From positions 1 to 60,806 of the forward strand of contig JAPLDI010000037.1 in the NCBI GenBank assembly GCA_026391795.1: 60,806 nt of DNA, written 5' to 3'. Each line of letters starts with the position of its first letter. The first letter of the stretch is position 1. Positions 1-8,153 of this stretch are shown piece after piece. Below the pieces are notes generated by a model. The model made no database searches. It saw only the letters and a program-made list of their open reading frames with translations, and had not been told where the DNA came from. Made by a program: the position numbers and the translations under genes. This stretch comes from Bacteroidota bacterium. GTDB taxonomy: Bacteria; Bacteroidota; Bacteroidia; Bacteroidales; FEN-979.

Positions 1-60
1 GCATCCAGCATCCAGCATCCAGCATCCAGCATCCAGCATCCAGCATCCAGCATCCAGCAT
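1..60. repeat. Heptanucleotide array (GCATCCA)n at left edge
   Basis: Eight perfect copies of the 7-base word GCATCCA fill positions 1-56, followed by GCAT and a T-run. The same word, in both orientations, recurs at 3635-3711, once at 27293-27299, and at the right edge of the window (60666-60806). The array lies just upstream of the nifJ promoter and continues beyond the window. Confidence 0.97.
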
Positions 61-76
61 TTTTTTTCCAACTTCC

Positions 77-108
77 TTGGCTTTAAAAAAAAAGAAATCG
101 TACCTTTG
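77..108 (+). promoter_or_regulatory. Bacteroidota-type promoter for nifJ
   Basis: A TTGG -33 box (77-80) is followed after 20 bases by TACCTTTG (101-108), which matches the Bacteroidota -7 consensus TAnnTTTG. Initiation would fall near 115, leaving about 50 bases of leader before the nifJ ATG. Confidence 0.7.
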
Positions 109-163
109 CACCTTGTTAGGAAATTCACAATCGTACATCTAAAATACAACTAATCAATACTTT

Positions 164-3100
164 ATGAAAAACAAAAAGAATTTCATCACCTGCGACGGAA
201 ACCAGGCCGCATCTCACATGGCCTATATGTTCAGCGAGGTGGCAGCAATCTACCCCATTACTCCTTCTTCTAACATGGCCGAGAACGTTGATGAGTGGGC
301 TGCACACGGAAGAAAAAATATTTTCGGCGACGAAGTTAAAGTTGTTGAAATGCAGTCAGAAGCCGGCGCTGCAGGCGCGGTTCACGGGTCGCTTCAGGCC
401 GGATCGCTGACCACAACCTTCACGGCTTCCCAGGGCCTCCTTCTTATGATACCGAACATGTACAAGCTGGCCGGTGAGCTGCTTCCCGGCGTTTTCCACG
501 TCAGCGCACGTACGGTTGCCGCCCATGCCCTGTCGATCTTCGGCGATCACTCCGATATATACGCCACACGTCAGACCGGCTTTGCCATGCTGGCCAGCGG
601 GAGCGTCCAGGAGATCATGGATCTTGCCGGGATTGCCCATCTTGCCGCTATCAAAAGCCGTATCCCGTTCCTTCATTTCTTTGATGGATTCCGTTCCTCT
701 CATGAGATCCAGAAGGTGGAGGCTTTCGAAAATGAAGATATGGCAAAGCTGATCGACTACAAGGCATTGCAGGAATTCCGCGACCGGGCACTGAACCCTG
801 AACACCCGGTAACCCGGGGTACAGCGCAGAACCCTGACATCTTCTTCCAGGCAAAGGAAGCCGCGAACCGTTTCTATGAGCCGGTTGCCGACATCGTTGA
901 AAATTATATGCAGGAGATCACCAAACTGACGGGAAGGGAATATCATCCCTTTACCTATTATGGTTCTCCGGATGCGGAAAACATCCTGGTTGCCATGGGC
1001 TCCGTTACCGACACCATCAAAGAGGTGATCGACCATCTGAGGGAAAAGGGAGAAAAGGTCGGGCTGATCTCAGTTCATCTTTACAGGCCTTTCTCTGCAA
1101 AATACTTCTTCAATGTACTGCCTTCCACAGTCAAGAGAATAACGGTGCTTGACCGCACCAAAGAGCCCGGCGCCAACGGCGATCCCCTCTACCTTGATAT
1201 CCGCGATCTTTTTTACGACCGTGAAAACCGTCCCATGATCAATACCGGGCGCTATGGCCTGAGTTCAAAAGACACAACGCCCTCGCAAATCATTTCCGTT
1301 TTCAATAACCTCAAGGCAAAAGAACCGAAAAACCATTTCACCATCGGTATTGTCGATGATGTCACTTTCCACTCATTACCGCTTCTTCCGGAGGTAAGCA
1401 TTGACTCTGCCGGTACATTTTCTGCGAAATTCTTCGGCATCGGATCCGACGGAACGGTTGGCGCCAATAAGAACTCTATCAAGATCATCGGCGAATCGAC
1501 CGATAAATATGCCCAGGCCTATTTTGCCTATGATTCCAAAAAATCGGGGGGGATCACGGTATCCCACCTTCGTTTCGGCGACAAACCCATCCGCGCCCCG
1601 TACCTGGTCATCACACCCGATTTTGTTGCCTGTCATGTTCCGGCTTACCTGGAAAAATACGACATGCTGAAAGGACTGAAAGACGGTGGTACCTTCCTGC
1701 TGAACAGCATCTGGGATGCTGAGGAGACCAAGAAACGGCTTCCCGATCACATGAAAAAATACCTTGCCGATCACAAGATCCGTTTCTATATCATCGACGC
1801 CACCAAGATCGCCGTAGAGATCGGCCTTGGGAACCGTACCAACAGCATCATGCAATCAACCTTCTTCCGTCTTGCCAACGTGATCCCTTACGAACTGGCT
1901 CTGAAGGAGATGAAATATGCAATCAAGAAGACCTACGGCAGGAAAGGCGAAGAGATCGTCACCATGAACAATGCTGCCATCGACAGGGGAGGAGAAGTGG
2001 AAGAGATCAAGGTGCCGGCCGAATGGTCAAAACTGGTGATCAAACCTGAAGCCGATGACAAAGGACTCGATCCGTTCATCAAACAGGTATTCGATAAAGT
2101 CAATAAATTTGAAGGGGATGACATTCCTGTCAGCGCCTTCCTTGGACGCGAAGATGGTACATTCCCGGTGGGAACGACCCAGCTTGAAAAGCGCGGCATC
2201 GCCGTTACCGTCCCGGAATGGATCCCTGAAAATTGCATCCAGTGCAACCAGTGCGCGTATGTTTGCCCCCACGCTGCCATCCGTCCTTTCCTGCTAAACG
2301 AAGCGGAGATGAAAAATGCCCCCGAAGGCATGGTCACGCTGAAAGCGATCGGAAAAGAGCTGGCCGGACTTGAATTCAAGATCCAGGTAACGGTTCTCGA
2401 CTGCACCGGATGCGGCAACTGCGTGGATGTTTGTCCTGCCAAAATCAAGGCACTCGAGCTCAAACCCCTGGAGTCACAAATGCAGGAGGTTAAGAACTGG
2501 GATTACCTGATCTCGAAGGTGACGTACAAACCCGATGTTGCACCCCGTTCAAGGACTTTCAAGAACAGCCAGTTTGCACAGCCCCTGTTTGAATTCTCGG
2601 GAGCCTGCGCCGGCTGCGGGGAAACCCCTTATGTAAAGCTGATCACCCAGCTCTTTGGTGAACGGATGATGATCGCCAAAGGACAAGGCCCGGCATGGGC
2701 GAATTCATTGTTCGAAGACAATGCGGAATATGGAATGGGAATGGCCGTCGGTGTCGGCAACCTCCGGAAACGGATTGCCCAAAAGATGCGGGAGTCCATC
2801 AAAGAGAACATGATGTCGGTGGAGACCCTGGATGCCTTCCGCGAATGGATCGACGGGAAGGAGGATGCAGATAAATCAAAAGCTGCAACAGAGAAGATCC
2901 TCCCCTTGCTGGAAAAGGAGAAGAACCCGCTGGCAAAGGATATCCTTGACCTGAAGCAATACCTGGTGAAAAAATCGGTATGGATCCTGGGCGGGGACGG
3001 CTGGGCCTACGATATTGGCTACGGCGGACTTGATCATGTAATCGCTTCCGGCGAAGATGTGAACATCCTGGTTCTCGATACCGAAGTCTATTCAAATACC

Positions 3101-3634
3101 GGCGGACAGTCGTCAAAATCGACCCCGGTGGGTGCAGTTGCCAAATTTGCAGCCTCCGGGAAGAAGGTCAGGAAAAAAGACCTGGGAGCGATGGCCATGA
3201 CCTACGGATATGTTTACGTTGCGCAGGTTGCCATGGGAGCCAACAACAGCCAACTTTTCCGCGTGCTGAAAGAAGCCGAGGCCTATCCCGGACCTTCCGT
3301 GGTAATTGCCTATTCACCGTGTATCAACCATGGCATGCGGGCAGGAATGGGAAAGACCCAGGATGAAATGGACCGTGCCGTACAGGCCGGATACTGGCAA
3401 CTTTACAGGTATAACCCGCTGAACGAAAAGGAAGGCAAGAACCCGTTCACGCTCGATTCCAAAGAACCCGACTGGACCAAGTTCCAGGAGTTCCTTGATG
3501 GTGAGGTGCGCTATACCTCTTTAAAGAAGATGTTCCCCGAAGAGGCGGAAGTCCTTTTCAAAGCTGCCGAGGAAAATGCAAAATGGCGGTACATGAACTA
3601 CAAGCGGCTTTCGGAGATGAATTTCACCAAGTAG
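164..3634 (+). CDS. nifJ: Pyruvate:ferredoxin (flavodoxin) oxidoreductase
   Basis: This cytoplasmic enzyme oxidatively decarboxylates pyruvate to acetyl-CoA and CO2 and passes electrons to ferredoxin or flavodoxin. The 1156-residue protein is full length for the single-chain form. Two ferredoxin-type 4Fe-4S motifs are visible (CIQCNQCAYVCP near residue 690, CTGCGNCVDVCP near 746). The cysteines of the cluster next to thiamine diphosphate are seen in CAGCGE (near 814) and SPCINHG (near 1051). The thiamine-diphosphate/Mg site is GDGWAYDIG (near 944) with NTGGQ (near 979). The ATG at 164 follows a good promoter. It implies anaerobic metabolism and could supply or consume ferredoxin shared with the AOR at 38.2-40.4 kb. 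A heptad hairpin begins right after the stop codon. Confidence 0.98.
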   Translation: MKNKKNFITCDGNQAASHMAYMFSEVAAIYPITPSSNMAENVDEWAAHGRKNIFGDEVKVVEMQSEAGAAGAVHGSLQAGSLTTTFTASQGLLLMIPNMYKLAGELLPGVFHVSARTVAAHALSIFGDHSDIYATRQTGFAMLASGSVQEIMDLAGIAHLAAIKSRIPFLHFFDGFRSSHEIQKVEAFENEDMAKLIDYKALQEFRDRALNPEHPVTRGTAQNPDIFFQAKEAANRFYEPVADIVENYMQEITKLTGREYHPFTYYGSPDAENILVAMGSVTDTIKEVIDHLREKGEKVGLISVHLYRPFSAKYFFNVLPSTVKRITVLDRTKEPGANGDPLYLDIRDLFYDRENRPMINTGRYGLSSKDTTPSQIISVFNNLKAKEPKNHFTIGIVDDVTFHSLPLLPEVSIDSAGTFSAKFFGIGSDGTVGANKNSIKIIGESTDKYAQAYFAYDSKKSGGITVSHLRFGDKPIRAPYLVITPDFVACHVPAYLEKYDMLKGLKDGGTFLLNSIWDAEETKKRLPDHMKKYLADHKIRFYIIDATKIAVEIGLGNRTNSIMQSTFFRLANVIPYELALKEMKYAIKKTYGRKGEEIVTMNNAAIDRGGEVEEIKVPAEWSKLVIKPEADDKGLDPFIKQVFDKVNKFEGDDIPVSAFLGREDGTFPVGTTQLEKRGIAVTVPEWIPENCIQCNQCAYVCPHAAIRPFLLNEAEMKNAPEGMVTLKAIGKELAGLEFKIQVTVLDCTGCGNCVDVCPAKIKALELKPLESQMQEVKNWDYLISKVTYKPDVAPRSRTFKNSQFAQPLFEFSGACAGCGETPYVKLITQLFGERMMIAKGQGPAWANSLFEDNAEYGMGMAVGVGNLRKRIAQKMRESIKENMMSVETLDAFREWIDGKEDADKSKAATEKILPLLEKEKNPLAKDILDLKQYLVKKSVWILGGDGWAYDIGYGGLDHVIASGEDVNILVLDTEVYSNTGGQSSKSTPVGAVAKFAASGKKVRKKDLGAMAMTYGYVYVAQVAMGANNSQLFRVLKEAEAYPGPSVVIAYSPCINHGMRAGMGKTQDEMDRAVQAGYWQLYRYNPLNEKEGKNPFTLDSKEPDWTKFQEFLDGEVRYTSLKKMFPEEAEVLFKAAEENAKWRYMNYKRLSEMNFTK

Positions 3635-3711
3635 ATCCTGGATGCTGGATGCTGGATAGTATTTTATACGTTAACCCAGCATCCAGTATCAAGCATCTAG
3701 CATCCAGCATC
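3635..3711. repeat. Inverted heptad array 3' of nifJ
   Basis: The array begins on the base after the nifJ stop. Its left half is ATCCTGG, ATGCTGG, ATGCTGG, ATAGTAT. A short A/T-rich turn follows. The right half is CAGCATC, CAGTATC, AAGCATC, TAGCATC, CAGCATC (3677-3711). The right half is the reverse complement of the left with point variants, so the transcript could fold into a long hairpin that may act as a terminator or 3' stabiliser. Confidence 0.9.
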
Positions 3712-3772
3712 TGATAATAAATAGCAACAAAGTTTAGTTATCATAAATCAAACTCTATAAGAAGAACTAACC

Positions 3773-4786
3773 ATGGCTAACTTAACAACCAAATACATGG
3801 GGTTAAACCTGAAAAACCCCATCATCGTCGGTGCCAGCAATTTTGTCAAGGACATTGATAATATCAAGAAGATGGAAGAAGCCGGTGCGGCAGCCATCGT
3901 TTATAAAACCCTCTTTGAAGAACAGATCGAGCTGGAACGGCTGCAACTGTCGGAAGAGCTGAACCAGTACAATGAGCGCCATGCGGAGATGATCAGCCTT
4001 TTCCCCGATATTGAGCACGCCGGCCCCACCGAGCACCTGATGCACCTGCGCAAGACCGTCGATGCAGTTACGATCCCGGTGATCGCCAGCCTGAACTGCA
4101 CCTTCGAGGAAACCTGGCTGGAATATGCCAAAGCCATCGAGCAGACCGGCGTGAATGCCATTGAGCTGAATTTTTATTCCATCCCGGGCGACTTCAAGAA
4201 AGAGGAGAAAGCCATCATCAACGAGCAGCTGGATGTGGTTAATCATGTCAAGAAAAGTCTCAGGATCCCTGTAAGCGTCAAACTCAGTCCTTTCTATACC
4301 AATGTCCTGAATGTGGTGCAGATGATGTATTTTGAAGGGGTCGACGGGTTTGTGCTTTTCAACCGCCTGTTCCAGCCCGATATTGACATCGAAAAAGAGG
4401 CCCACCACTTTCCCTACAACCTCAGTCATCCGGAAGACCTGCGGCTGCCGCTCCGGTACATCGGATTGCTGCACGGCGAGATCCACGGATCCCTTTGTGC
4501 CAGCACCGGTATCTTCACCGGTGCCGATGTGATCAAGATGCTGCTTGCCGGAACCGATTGTGTACAGGTGGTCAGCACCCTCTACAAGCACGGTTTCGAC
4601 CAGATCGGAAAGATGCTGGACGAGATTACCGTCTGGATGGACCACAAAAAGTACACCTCACTGGATGATTTCCGGGGCAAGCTTTCCAGGAAAAACATGA
4701 AAGATCCTTTTGCCTATAAGCGGGCACAGTATGTGGATATCCTGATGAAATCGGAAGAGATCTTCTTTCACTATCCGCAGCGGTAG
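3773..4786 (+). CDS. Dihydroorotate dehydrogenase-like flavoprotein
   Basis: This 337-residue protein has the FMN-binding TIM-barrel pattern of the dihydroorotate/dihydropyrimidine dehydrogenase superfamily. It starts with a strand motif (NPIIVGASNF), has KLSPF near residue 169, and a phosphate-binding C-terminal segment with GADVIKMLLAG near 245. The family is annotated as DHOD-like and is often seen next to pyruvate:ferredoxin oxidoreductase in Bacteroidota. It is not clearly the biosynthetic PyrD, and no PyrK partner is present here. The ATG at 3773 lies 138 bases after nifJ, with the inverted heptad array between them, so co-transcription is possible but may be attenuated. The substrate is unknown. 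Confidence 0.85.
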   Translation: MANLTTKYMGLNLKNPIIVGASNFVKDIDNIKKMEEAGAAAIVYKTLFEEQIELERLQLSEELNQYNERHAEMISLFPDIEHAGPTEHLMHLRKTVDAVTIPVIASLNCTFEETWLEYAKAIEQTGVNAIELNFYSIPGDFKKEEKAIINEQLDVVNHVKKSLRIPVSVKLSPFYTNVLNVVQMMYFEGVDGFVLFNRLFQPDIDIEKEAHHFPYNLSHPEDLRLPLRYIGLLHGEIHGSLCASTGIFTGADVIKMLLAGTDCVQVVSTLYKHGFDQIGKMLDEITVWMDHKKYTSLDDFRGKLSRKNMKDPFAYKRAQYVDILMKSEEIFFHYPQR

Positions 4787-4821
4787 TCTTCTTCGATCCT
4801 CAGTTTTCTATTCTCGTTTTT

Positions 4822-4849
4822 CAGACCTCAGACCTCAGACCTCTGTTCT
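4822..4849. repeat. Short heptad array CAGACCT x3
   Basis: Three perfect CAGACCT heptads occupy 4822-4842, followed by one degenerate unit. The array lies between the stops of the convergent DHOD-like and sppA genes. Confidence 0.85.
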
Positions 4850-4855
4850 CCGATA

Positions 4856-6622
4856 TTAATTGATGCTGATGTCGAACGGCATCCTTGCCTGTATGCCTTT
4901 CATCTGCTGCAGTTCGTTCAGGTACTGGTAATACTTGTAGTATTCACCCATCTCTTTTTCAAGGGCTTTCATCCTGGCTTCATTGCCTGTAAGCTGGTCG
5001 ATCAGCTCTTCCAGCGGGTCCTTTTGCTCGGGAAGGTAGATAAGGCTGTAGTTTTTGATCTTCGCGAGTGCCATTGCTACTTCAATGGCCCTGTCGAACC
5101 CGCCGAATTCATCCACCAGGCCGATCCGTTTGGCATCGGTTCCGCTCCAGACACGGCCCTGGCCGATGCTGTCGACCGATGCTGTGGAAAGATGCCTTCC
5201 TTCAGCCACTTTGGCCACAAACTGTGCATAGATGCTCTCAATGCCTGCCTGCAATACCTTCTCCTGGTAGGCCGGCATCGGTTTGGTTATGCTGATGTAG
5301 TCGGAGTTGGCATTGGTCTTGGCCTCGTCAAATGTAATTCCGAGTTTGTTGTTGAAGAATCCCTTCAGGTTCGGGATCACCCCGAAAACACCGATGGATC
5401 CAGTGATCGTGGTCGGGTCGGCCAGGATCCTGGTGGCAGGGCAGGCAATATAATATCCGCCGGATGCGGCAACGTCGCCGAAGGAGGCAACCACCGGTTT
5501 TTCTTTTGCGGCCAGGGAGACTTCACGCCAGATTACGTCGGAGGCCAGCGCACTTCCGCCCGGTGAATTGATCCTGAAAACGATTGCCTTGATCTTTTTA
5601 TCTTCCCGTGCTTTCCGGAATGCCTTGCTGAGCCTTTCAGATCCGATTGACTGGTCGTCGCCATTGCCTCCGCCAATGTTGCCGGTAGCATAGATGACGG
5701 CGATCTTTCCGTCTTTTCCGAAGACCCCGGAACGGGAGTCGGGAACGTTCGAATATTTGTCCAATGTGATGAAACTGATATCCGCTTTCTCTGAAAGCCC
5801 GAGTTTCTTCCGGAGGTCATTCAGGAGTTGATCCCTGTAGGCCAGCTGGTCGACGAGTTTATACTTCACGGCATCTTCGGGCGTTTCCGCCTTCAGGCTG
5901 TCGGCGATCTCGTTCAACCTGCCGGCGCTGATGTTCCTGGAAGAGGAGACCGCTTCCACTATTTTTTCCCACGAATTGCGGATCAGTTCCGAGATCTGTT
6001 TCCGGTTTTCAGCGCTCATCTTGTCGAGGAAAAGGGGCTCTGTTGCGGCTTTGAATTTCCCGTGCCGGATGATCTGCATTTTGATGTCAAGCTTTTCAAG
6101 GGTGCCTTTGATAAAGGTCTGTTCCGCATCCAGTCCTTTAAAGAAGACCATTCCCTGGGGCTGAAGGTAGATGCGGTCGGATACCGACGCAAGATAGTAG
6201 GCTCCCTGCGAATAAAATTCACTGTAGCTGACAATGAACTTCCCTGATTTCTTAAAATCGGCAAGGGCATCGCGGATTTCGCTGATGGTGGATAGTCCGG
6301 CCGGGATCACGCTGACATCCAGGAGTATCCCCTTGATATCGTTGTCGTTCCTTGCTTTACGGATGTTGTCGAGAATGTCGGTGAGACCATCCCGCCTTCT
6401 CATGGAATACATGTCGCCGAAAATCGATTTTTTCTGGCCGCGGTCAATGATGGTGCGGTCGAGCTTGATCTGCAGGACGGCATTGCGGGGGGTGGAGACT
6501 ACTTCGGTTGTGGCGACGGAGGCAATGATGGCAACCACGGAGAAGAGGATCACGGAGATCAGGATGAGGGTAAGGAAGAAGCCCAGCATCGAAGCAAACA
6601 TAAATTTAAAGAACTCTTTCAT
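4856..6622 (-). CDS. sppA: Signal peptide peptidase SppA, long (67K) type
   Basis: SppA is a membrane-anchored serine protease that digests cleaved signal peptides. The 588-residue length fits the long form made of two tandem domains. A transmembrane helix covers about residues 8-33. The N-terminal half carries the general-base lysine region RHGKFKAATEP (near 187), and the C-terminal half has the nucleophile motif AASGGYY (serine near 384), so a Lys-Ser dyad is present. The start ATG at 6622 is supported by a TATCTTTG box upstream on the minus strand. It is divergent from folK. Confidence 0.95.
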   Translation of the reverse strand: MKEFFKFMFASMLGFFLTLILISVILFSVVAIIASVATTEVVSTPRNAVLQIKLDRTIIDRGQKKSIFGDMYSMRRRDGLTDILDNIRKARNDNDIKGILLDVSVIPAGLSTISEIRDALADFKKSGKFIVSYSEFYSQGAYYLASVSDRIYLQPQGMVFFKGLDAEQTFIKGTLEKLDIKMQIIRHGKFKAATEPLFLDKMSAENRKQISELIRNSWEKIVEAVSSSRNISAGRLNEIADSLKAETPEDAVKYKLVDQLAYRDQLLNDLRKKLGLSEKADISFITLDKYSNVPDSRSGVFGKDGKIAVIYATGNIGGGNGDDQSIGSERLSKAFRKAREDKKIKAIVFRINSPGGSALASDVIWREVSLAAKEKPVVASFGDVAASGGYYIACPATRILADPTTITGSIGVFGVIPNLKGFFNNKLGITFDEAKTNANSDYISITKPMPAYQEKVLQAGIESIYAQFVAKVAEGRHLSTASVDSIGQGRVWSGTDAKRIGLVDEFGGFDRAIEVAMALAKIKNYSLIYLPEQKDPLEELIDQLTGNEARMKALEKEMGEYYKYYQYLNELQQMKGIQARMPFDISIN

Positions 6623-6647
6623 AAGGCGATGTATTGGATTTTCACAA

Positions 6648-6655
6648 CAAAGATA
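6648..6655 (-). promoter_or_regulatory. -7 box for sppA
   Basis: Read on the minus strand, TATCTTTG matches TAnnTTTG, 26 bases upstream of the sppA ATG. No convincing -33 TTG lies at the expected spacing. Confidence 0.45.
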
Positions 6656-6702
6656 ATGTTTCCCGATTACAATATTTATCAGGATTTTTTCAGTAGGGTT
6701 TT

Positions 6703-6710
6703 TACCTTTG
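6703..6710 (+). promoter_or_regulatory. -7 box for folK
   Basis: TACCTTTG matches TAnnTTTG and lies 15 bases upstream of the ATG at 6725. It supports that start over an in-frame upstream ATG at 6629, which would lie 5' of the promoter. Confidence 0.5.
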
Positions 6711-6724
6711 CCTTTTCAATCCGA

Positions 6725-7219
6725 ATGGAACAACATTCCCTGTACCTGCTTCTGGGCAGTAACCTCGGCGACCGGAAGAGCCAGCTGGACCGGTCGGCGG
6801 ATCTGATCGCGGAGATGATCGGGCCGGTTGTTATGCGTTCATCCTTATACGAAACCGAACCCTGGGGATTCGCGTCGGATGATCTTTTCCTGAATGCCGC
6901 GTTGCAGTGCCGGACTTCACTTTCGCCGGAAGAGGTCATGCAAAGGATTGAACGCATCGAGAAACTGTTTGGCAGGGAACGACCGGGAACCGGGTATTCC
7001 TCCAGGATCATTGACATCGATATCCTTTTCTATGATGGGATAGTGGTGGATCAGGAAGGGTTGAAGATCCCCCATCCGAGGTTGCCTGAGCGGAGGTTCG
7101 TACTGGTTCCGCTGGATGAGATCGCACATTCATTTGTTCATCCTCTGTCCGGCAAAACGATCGGAGATATTCTCCGTGATTGCACCGACCTGAAAGAGGT
7201 AAGGAAAATTGAAAGATAA
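6725..7219 (+). CDS. folK: 2-amino-4-hydroxy-6-hydroxymethyldihydropteridine diphosphokinase (HPPK)
   Basis: FolK transfers pyrophosphate from ATP to 6-hydroxymethyl-7,8-dihydropterin in folate synthesis. The 164-residue product has the hallmark motifs: LGSNLGDR near the N terminus, then RPGTGYSSRIIDIDILFYDG, then IPHPRLPERRFVLVPL, covering the ATP and pterin sites. The frame is open upstream to an ATG at 6629, but those 32 residues are not HPPK-like and overlap promoter sequence, so 6725 is chosen. The deoxynucleoside kinase follows on the same strand after an inverted repeat. A later folate-pathway gene, folC, is at 41.5-42.8 kb. Confidence 0.95.
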   Translation: MEQHSLYLLLGSNLGDRKSQLDRSADLIAEMIGPVVMRSSLYETEPWGFASDDLFLNAALQCRTSLSPEEVMQRIERIEKLFGRERPGTGYSSRIIDIDILFYDGIVVDQEGLKIPHPRLPERRFVLVPLDEIAHSFVHPLSGKTIGDILRDCTDLKEVRKIER

Positions 7220-7266
7220 CTGACCTTTCCCCAAGGGTTAGTCTTTTCTGATCGTTTTTTCATTTT

Positions 7267-7338
7267 ACCGCATAGGCGCAAAGGCGCGAAGAACGCAAAA
7301 GAAAAATATATTTATTAGCGTCTTTGCGTCTTAGCGGT
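7267..7338. repeat. Imperfect inverted iterated repeat (8-9 bp words)
   Basis: The left arm is built on CGCAAAGG/CGCGAAGA words starting ACCGC. The right arm (about 7314-7338) is its inverse, with CGTCTTTG, CGTCTTAG and a closing GCGGT. The same word family forms another inverted repeat at 20340-20415. It lies between folK and the nucleoside kinase gene. Confidence 0.85.
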
Positions 7339-7431
7339 GAATCAGAACTTATTGATCGTTCCCTGATGGGGAGAGCTGGTTAGTCAAAACTCCTTATATT
7401 TACATCTTAAACTGGCATTTCAAATCATCTG

Positions 7432-8064
7432 ATGAAGTACAATTTTATTGCGATCGAAGGGAATATTGGTGCGGGAAAAACCTCTCTTGCCACCCGGATC
7501 TCACAGGAATTCAATGGCAAGCTGATACTCGAGCAGTTCGAAGACAATGCTTTTCTTCCGAAATTTTATGAGAACCCTGCGAAATACGCTTTTCCGCTGG
7601 AGTTGTCGTTCCTGGCTTCCCGCTACCAGCAGCTCAAAGACCAGCTGACACACCAGGATCTCTTCCGATCCTTCACCATTGCCGATTATTTTATCCATAA
7701 ATCGATGATCTTTGCGGGGAAGACGCTCGACGGCGATGAACTGGCATTGTACATCCGGTTGTTTACGATCATCGAGGCTTCGCTTCCCAAGCCTGATCTG
7801 CTGGTTTATCTCTACCTCAACATCGATCACCTGAAGAGAAACATCCTGAAACGGGGAAGGTCGTATGAGCAGAACATCGATTTTGAATACCTGGAAAAGA
7901 TCCAGTCCGGTTATCTTGAATTCCTGCGGCAGCAGCAGAACATGAGGATCCTGATCATCGACACGAACAGGATGGATTTTGTAAACCGCAGGGAAGACTA
8001 TGAGAAGATGGTTGCCCTGATAGGTTCAGATTATGAAACAGGGATTACCAGGGTCGAAGCCTGA
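7432..8064 (+). CDS. Deoxynucleoside kinase family protein
   Basis: This 210-residue cytoplasmic kinase phosphorylates deoxynucleosides in salvage. The P-loop EGNIGAGKTSLA is at residues 8-19. The lid/arginine region LKRGRSYEQNIDFEYL is near 140, typical of the dGK/dCK/TK2-like family. Which nucleoside is preferred cannot be read from the sequence. The last codons and stop fall inside a CTGAGGA heptad, so the heptad array overlaps the 3' end of the gene. Confidence 0.92.
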   Translation: MKYNFIAIEGNIGAGKTSLATRISQEFNGKLILEQFEDNAFLPKFYENPAKYAFPLELSFLASRYQQLKDQLTHQDLFRSFTIADYFIHKSMIFAGKTLDGDELALYIRLFTIIEASLPKPDLLVYLYLNIDHLKRNILKRGRSYEQNIDFEYLEKIQSGYLEFLRQQQNMRILIIDTNRMDFVNRREDYEKMVALIGSDYETGITRVEA

Positions 8065-8088
8065 GGACTGCCGACTGAGGACCACCTT
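8061..8088. repeat. Heptad array CTGAGGA/CTGCCGA
   Basis: Four phased heptads (CTGAGGA, CTGCCGA, CTGAGGA, CCACCTT) start within the kinase stop region. The first three are reverse complements of words used at 27258-27292 (AGTCCTC and AGTCGGC), showing that word families are shared between distant loci. Confidence 0.85.
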
Positions 8089-8097
8089 CACGCATAA

Positions 8098-8137
8098 AAA
8101 AAAAGCCGTCCCAAATAAGCTGGACGGCTTTTTTTTA
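8098..8137. terminator. Bidirectional intrinsic terminator
   Basis: The stem GCCGTCC (8105-8111) pairs with GGACGGC (8122-8128) over a 10-base loop. An A-run precedes it and a T-run follows it, so it can serve both the kinase (plus) and the OmpA/TPR gene (minus), which converge here. Confidence 0.93.
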
Positions 8138-8153
8138 TCTCGTACGCCAAAGA

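Noticed and set aside
1-60. Repeat as a phage or plasmid end
   Set aside because: The same words occur as arrays inside the window and the flanking genes are housekeeping; no phage or plasmid genes are present.
5024-5566. Long plus-strand open frame opposite sppA
   Set aside because: It is a shadow of the sppA coding strand; the protein has no recognisable features and sppA is clear.
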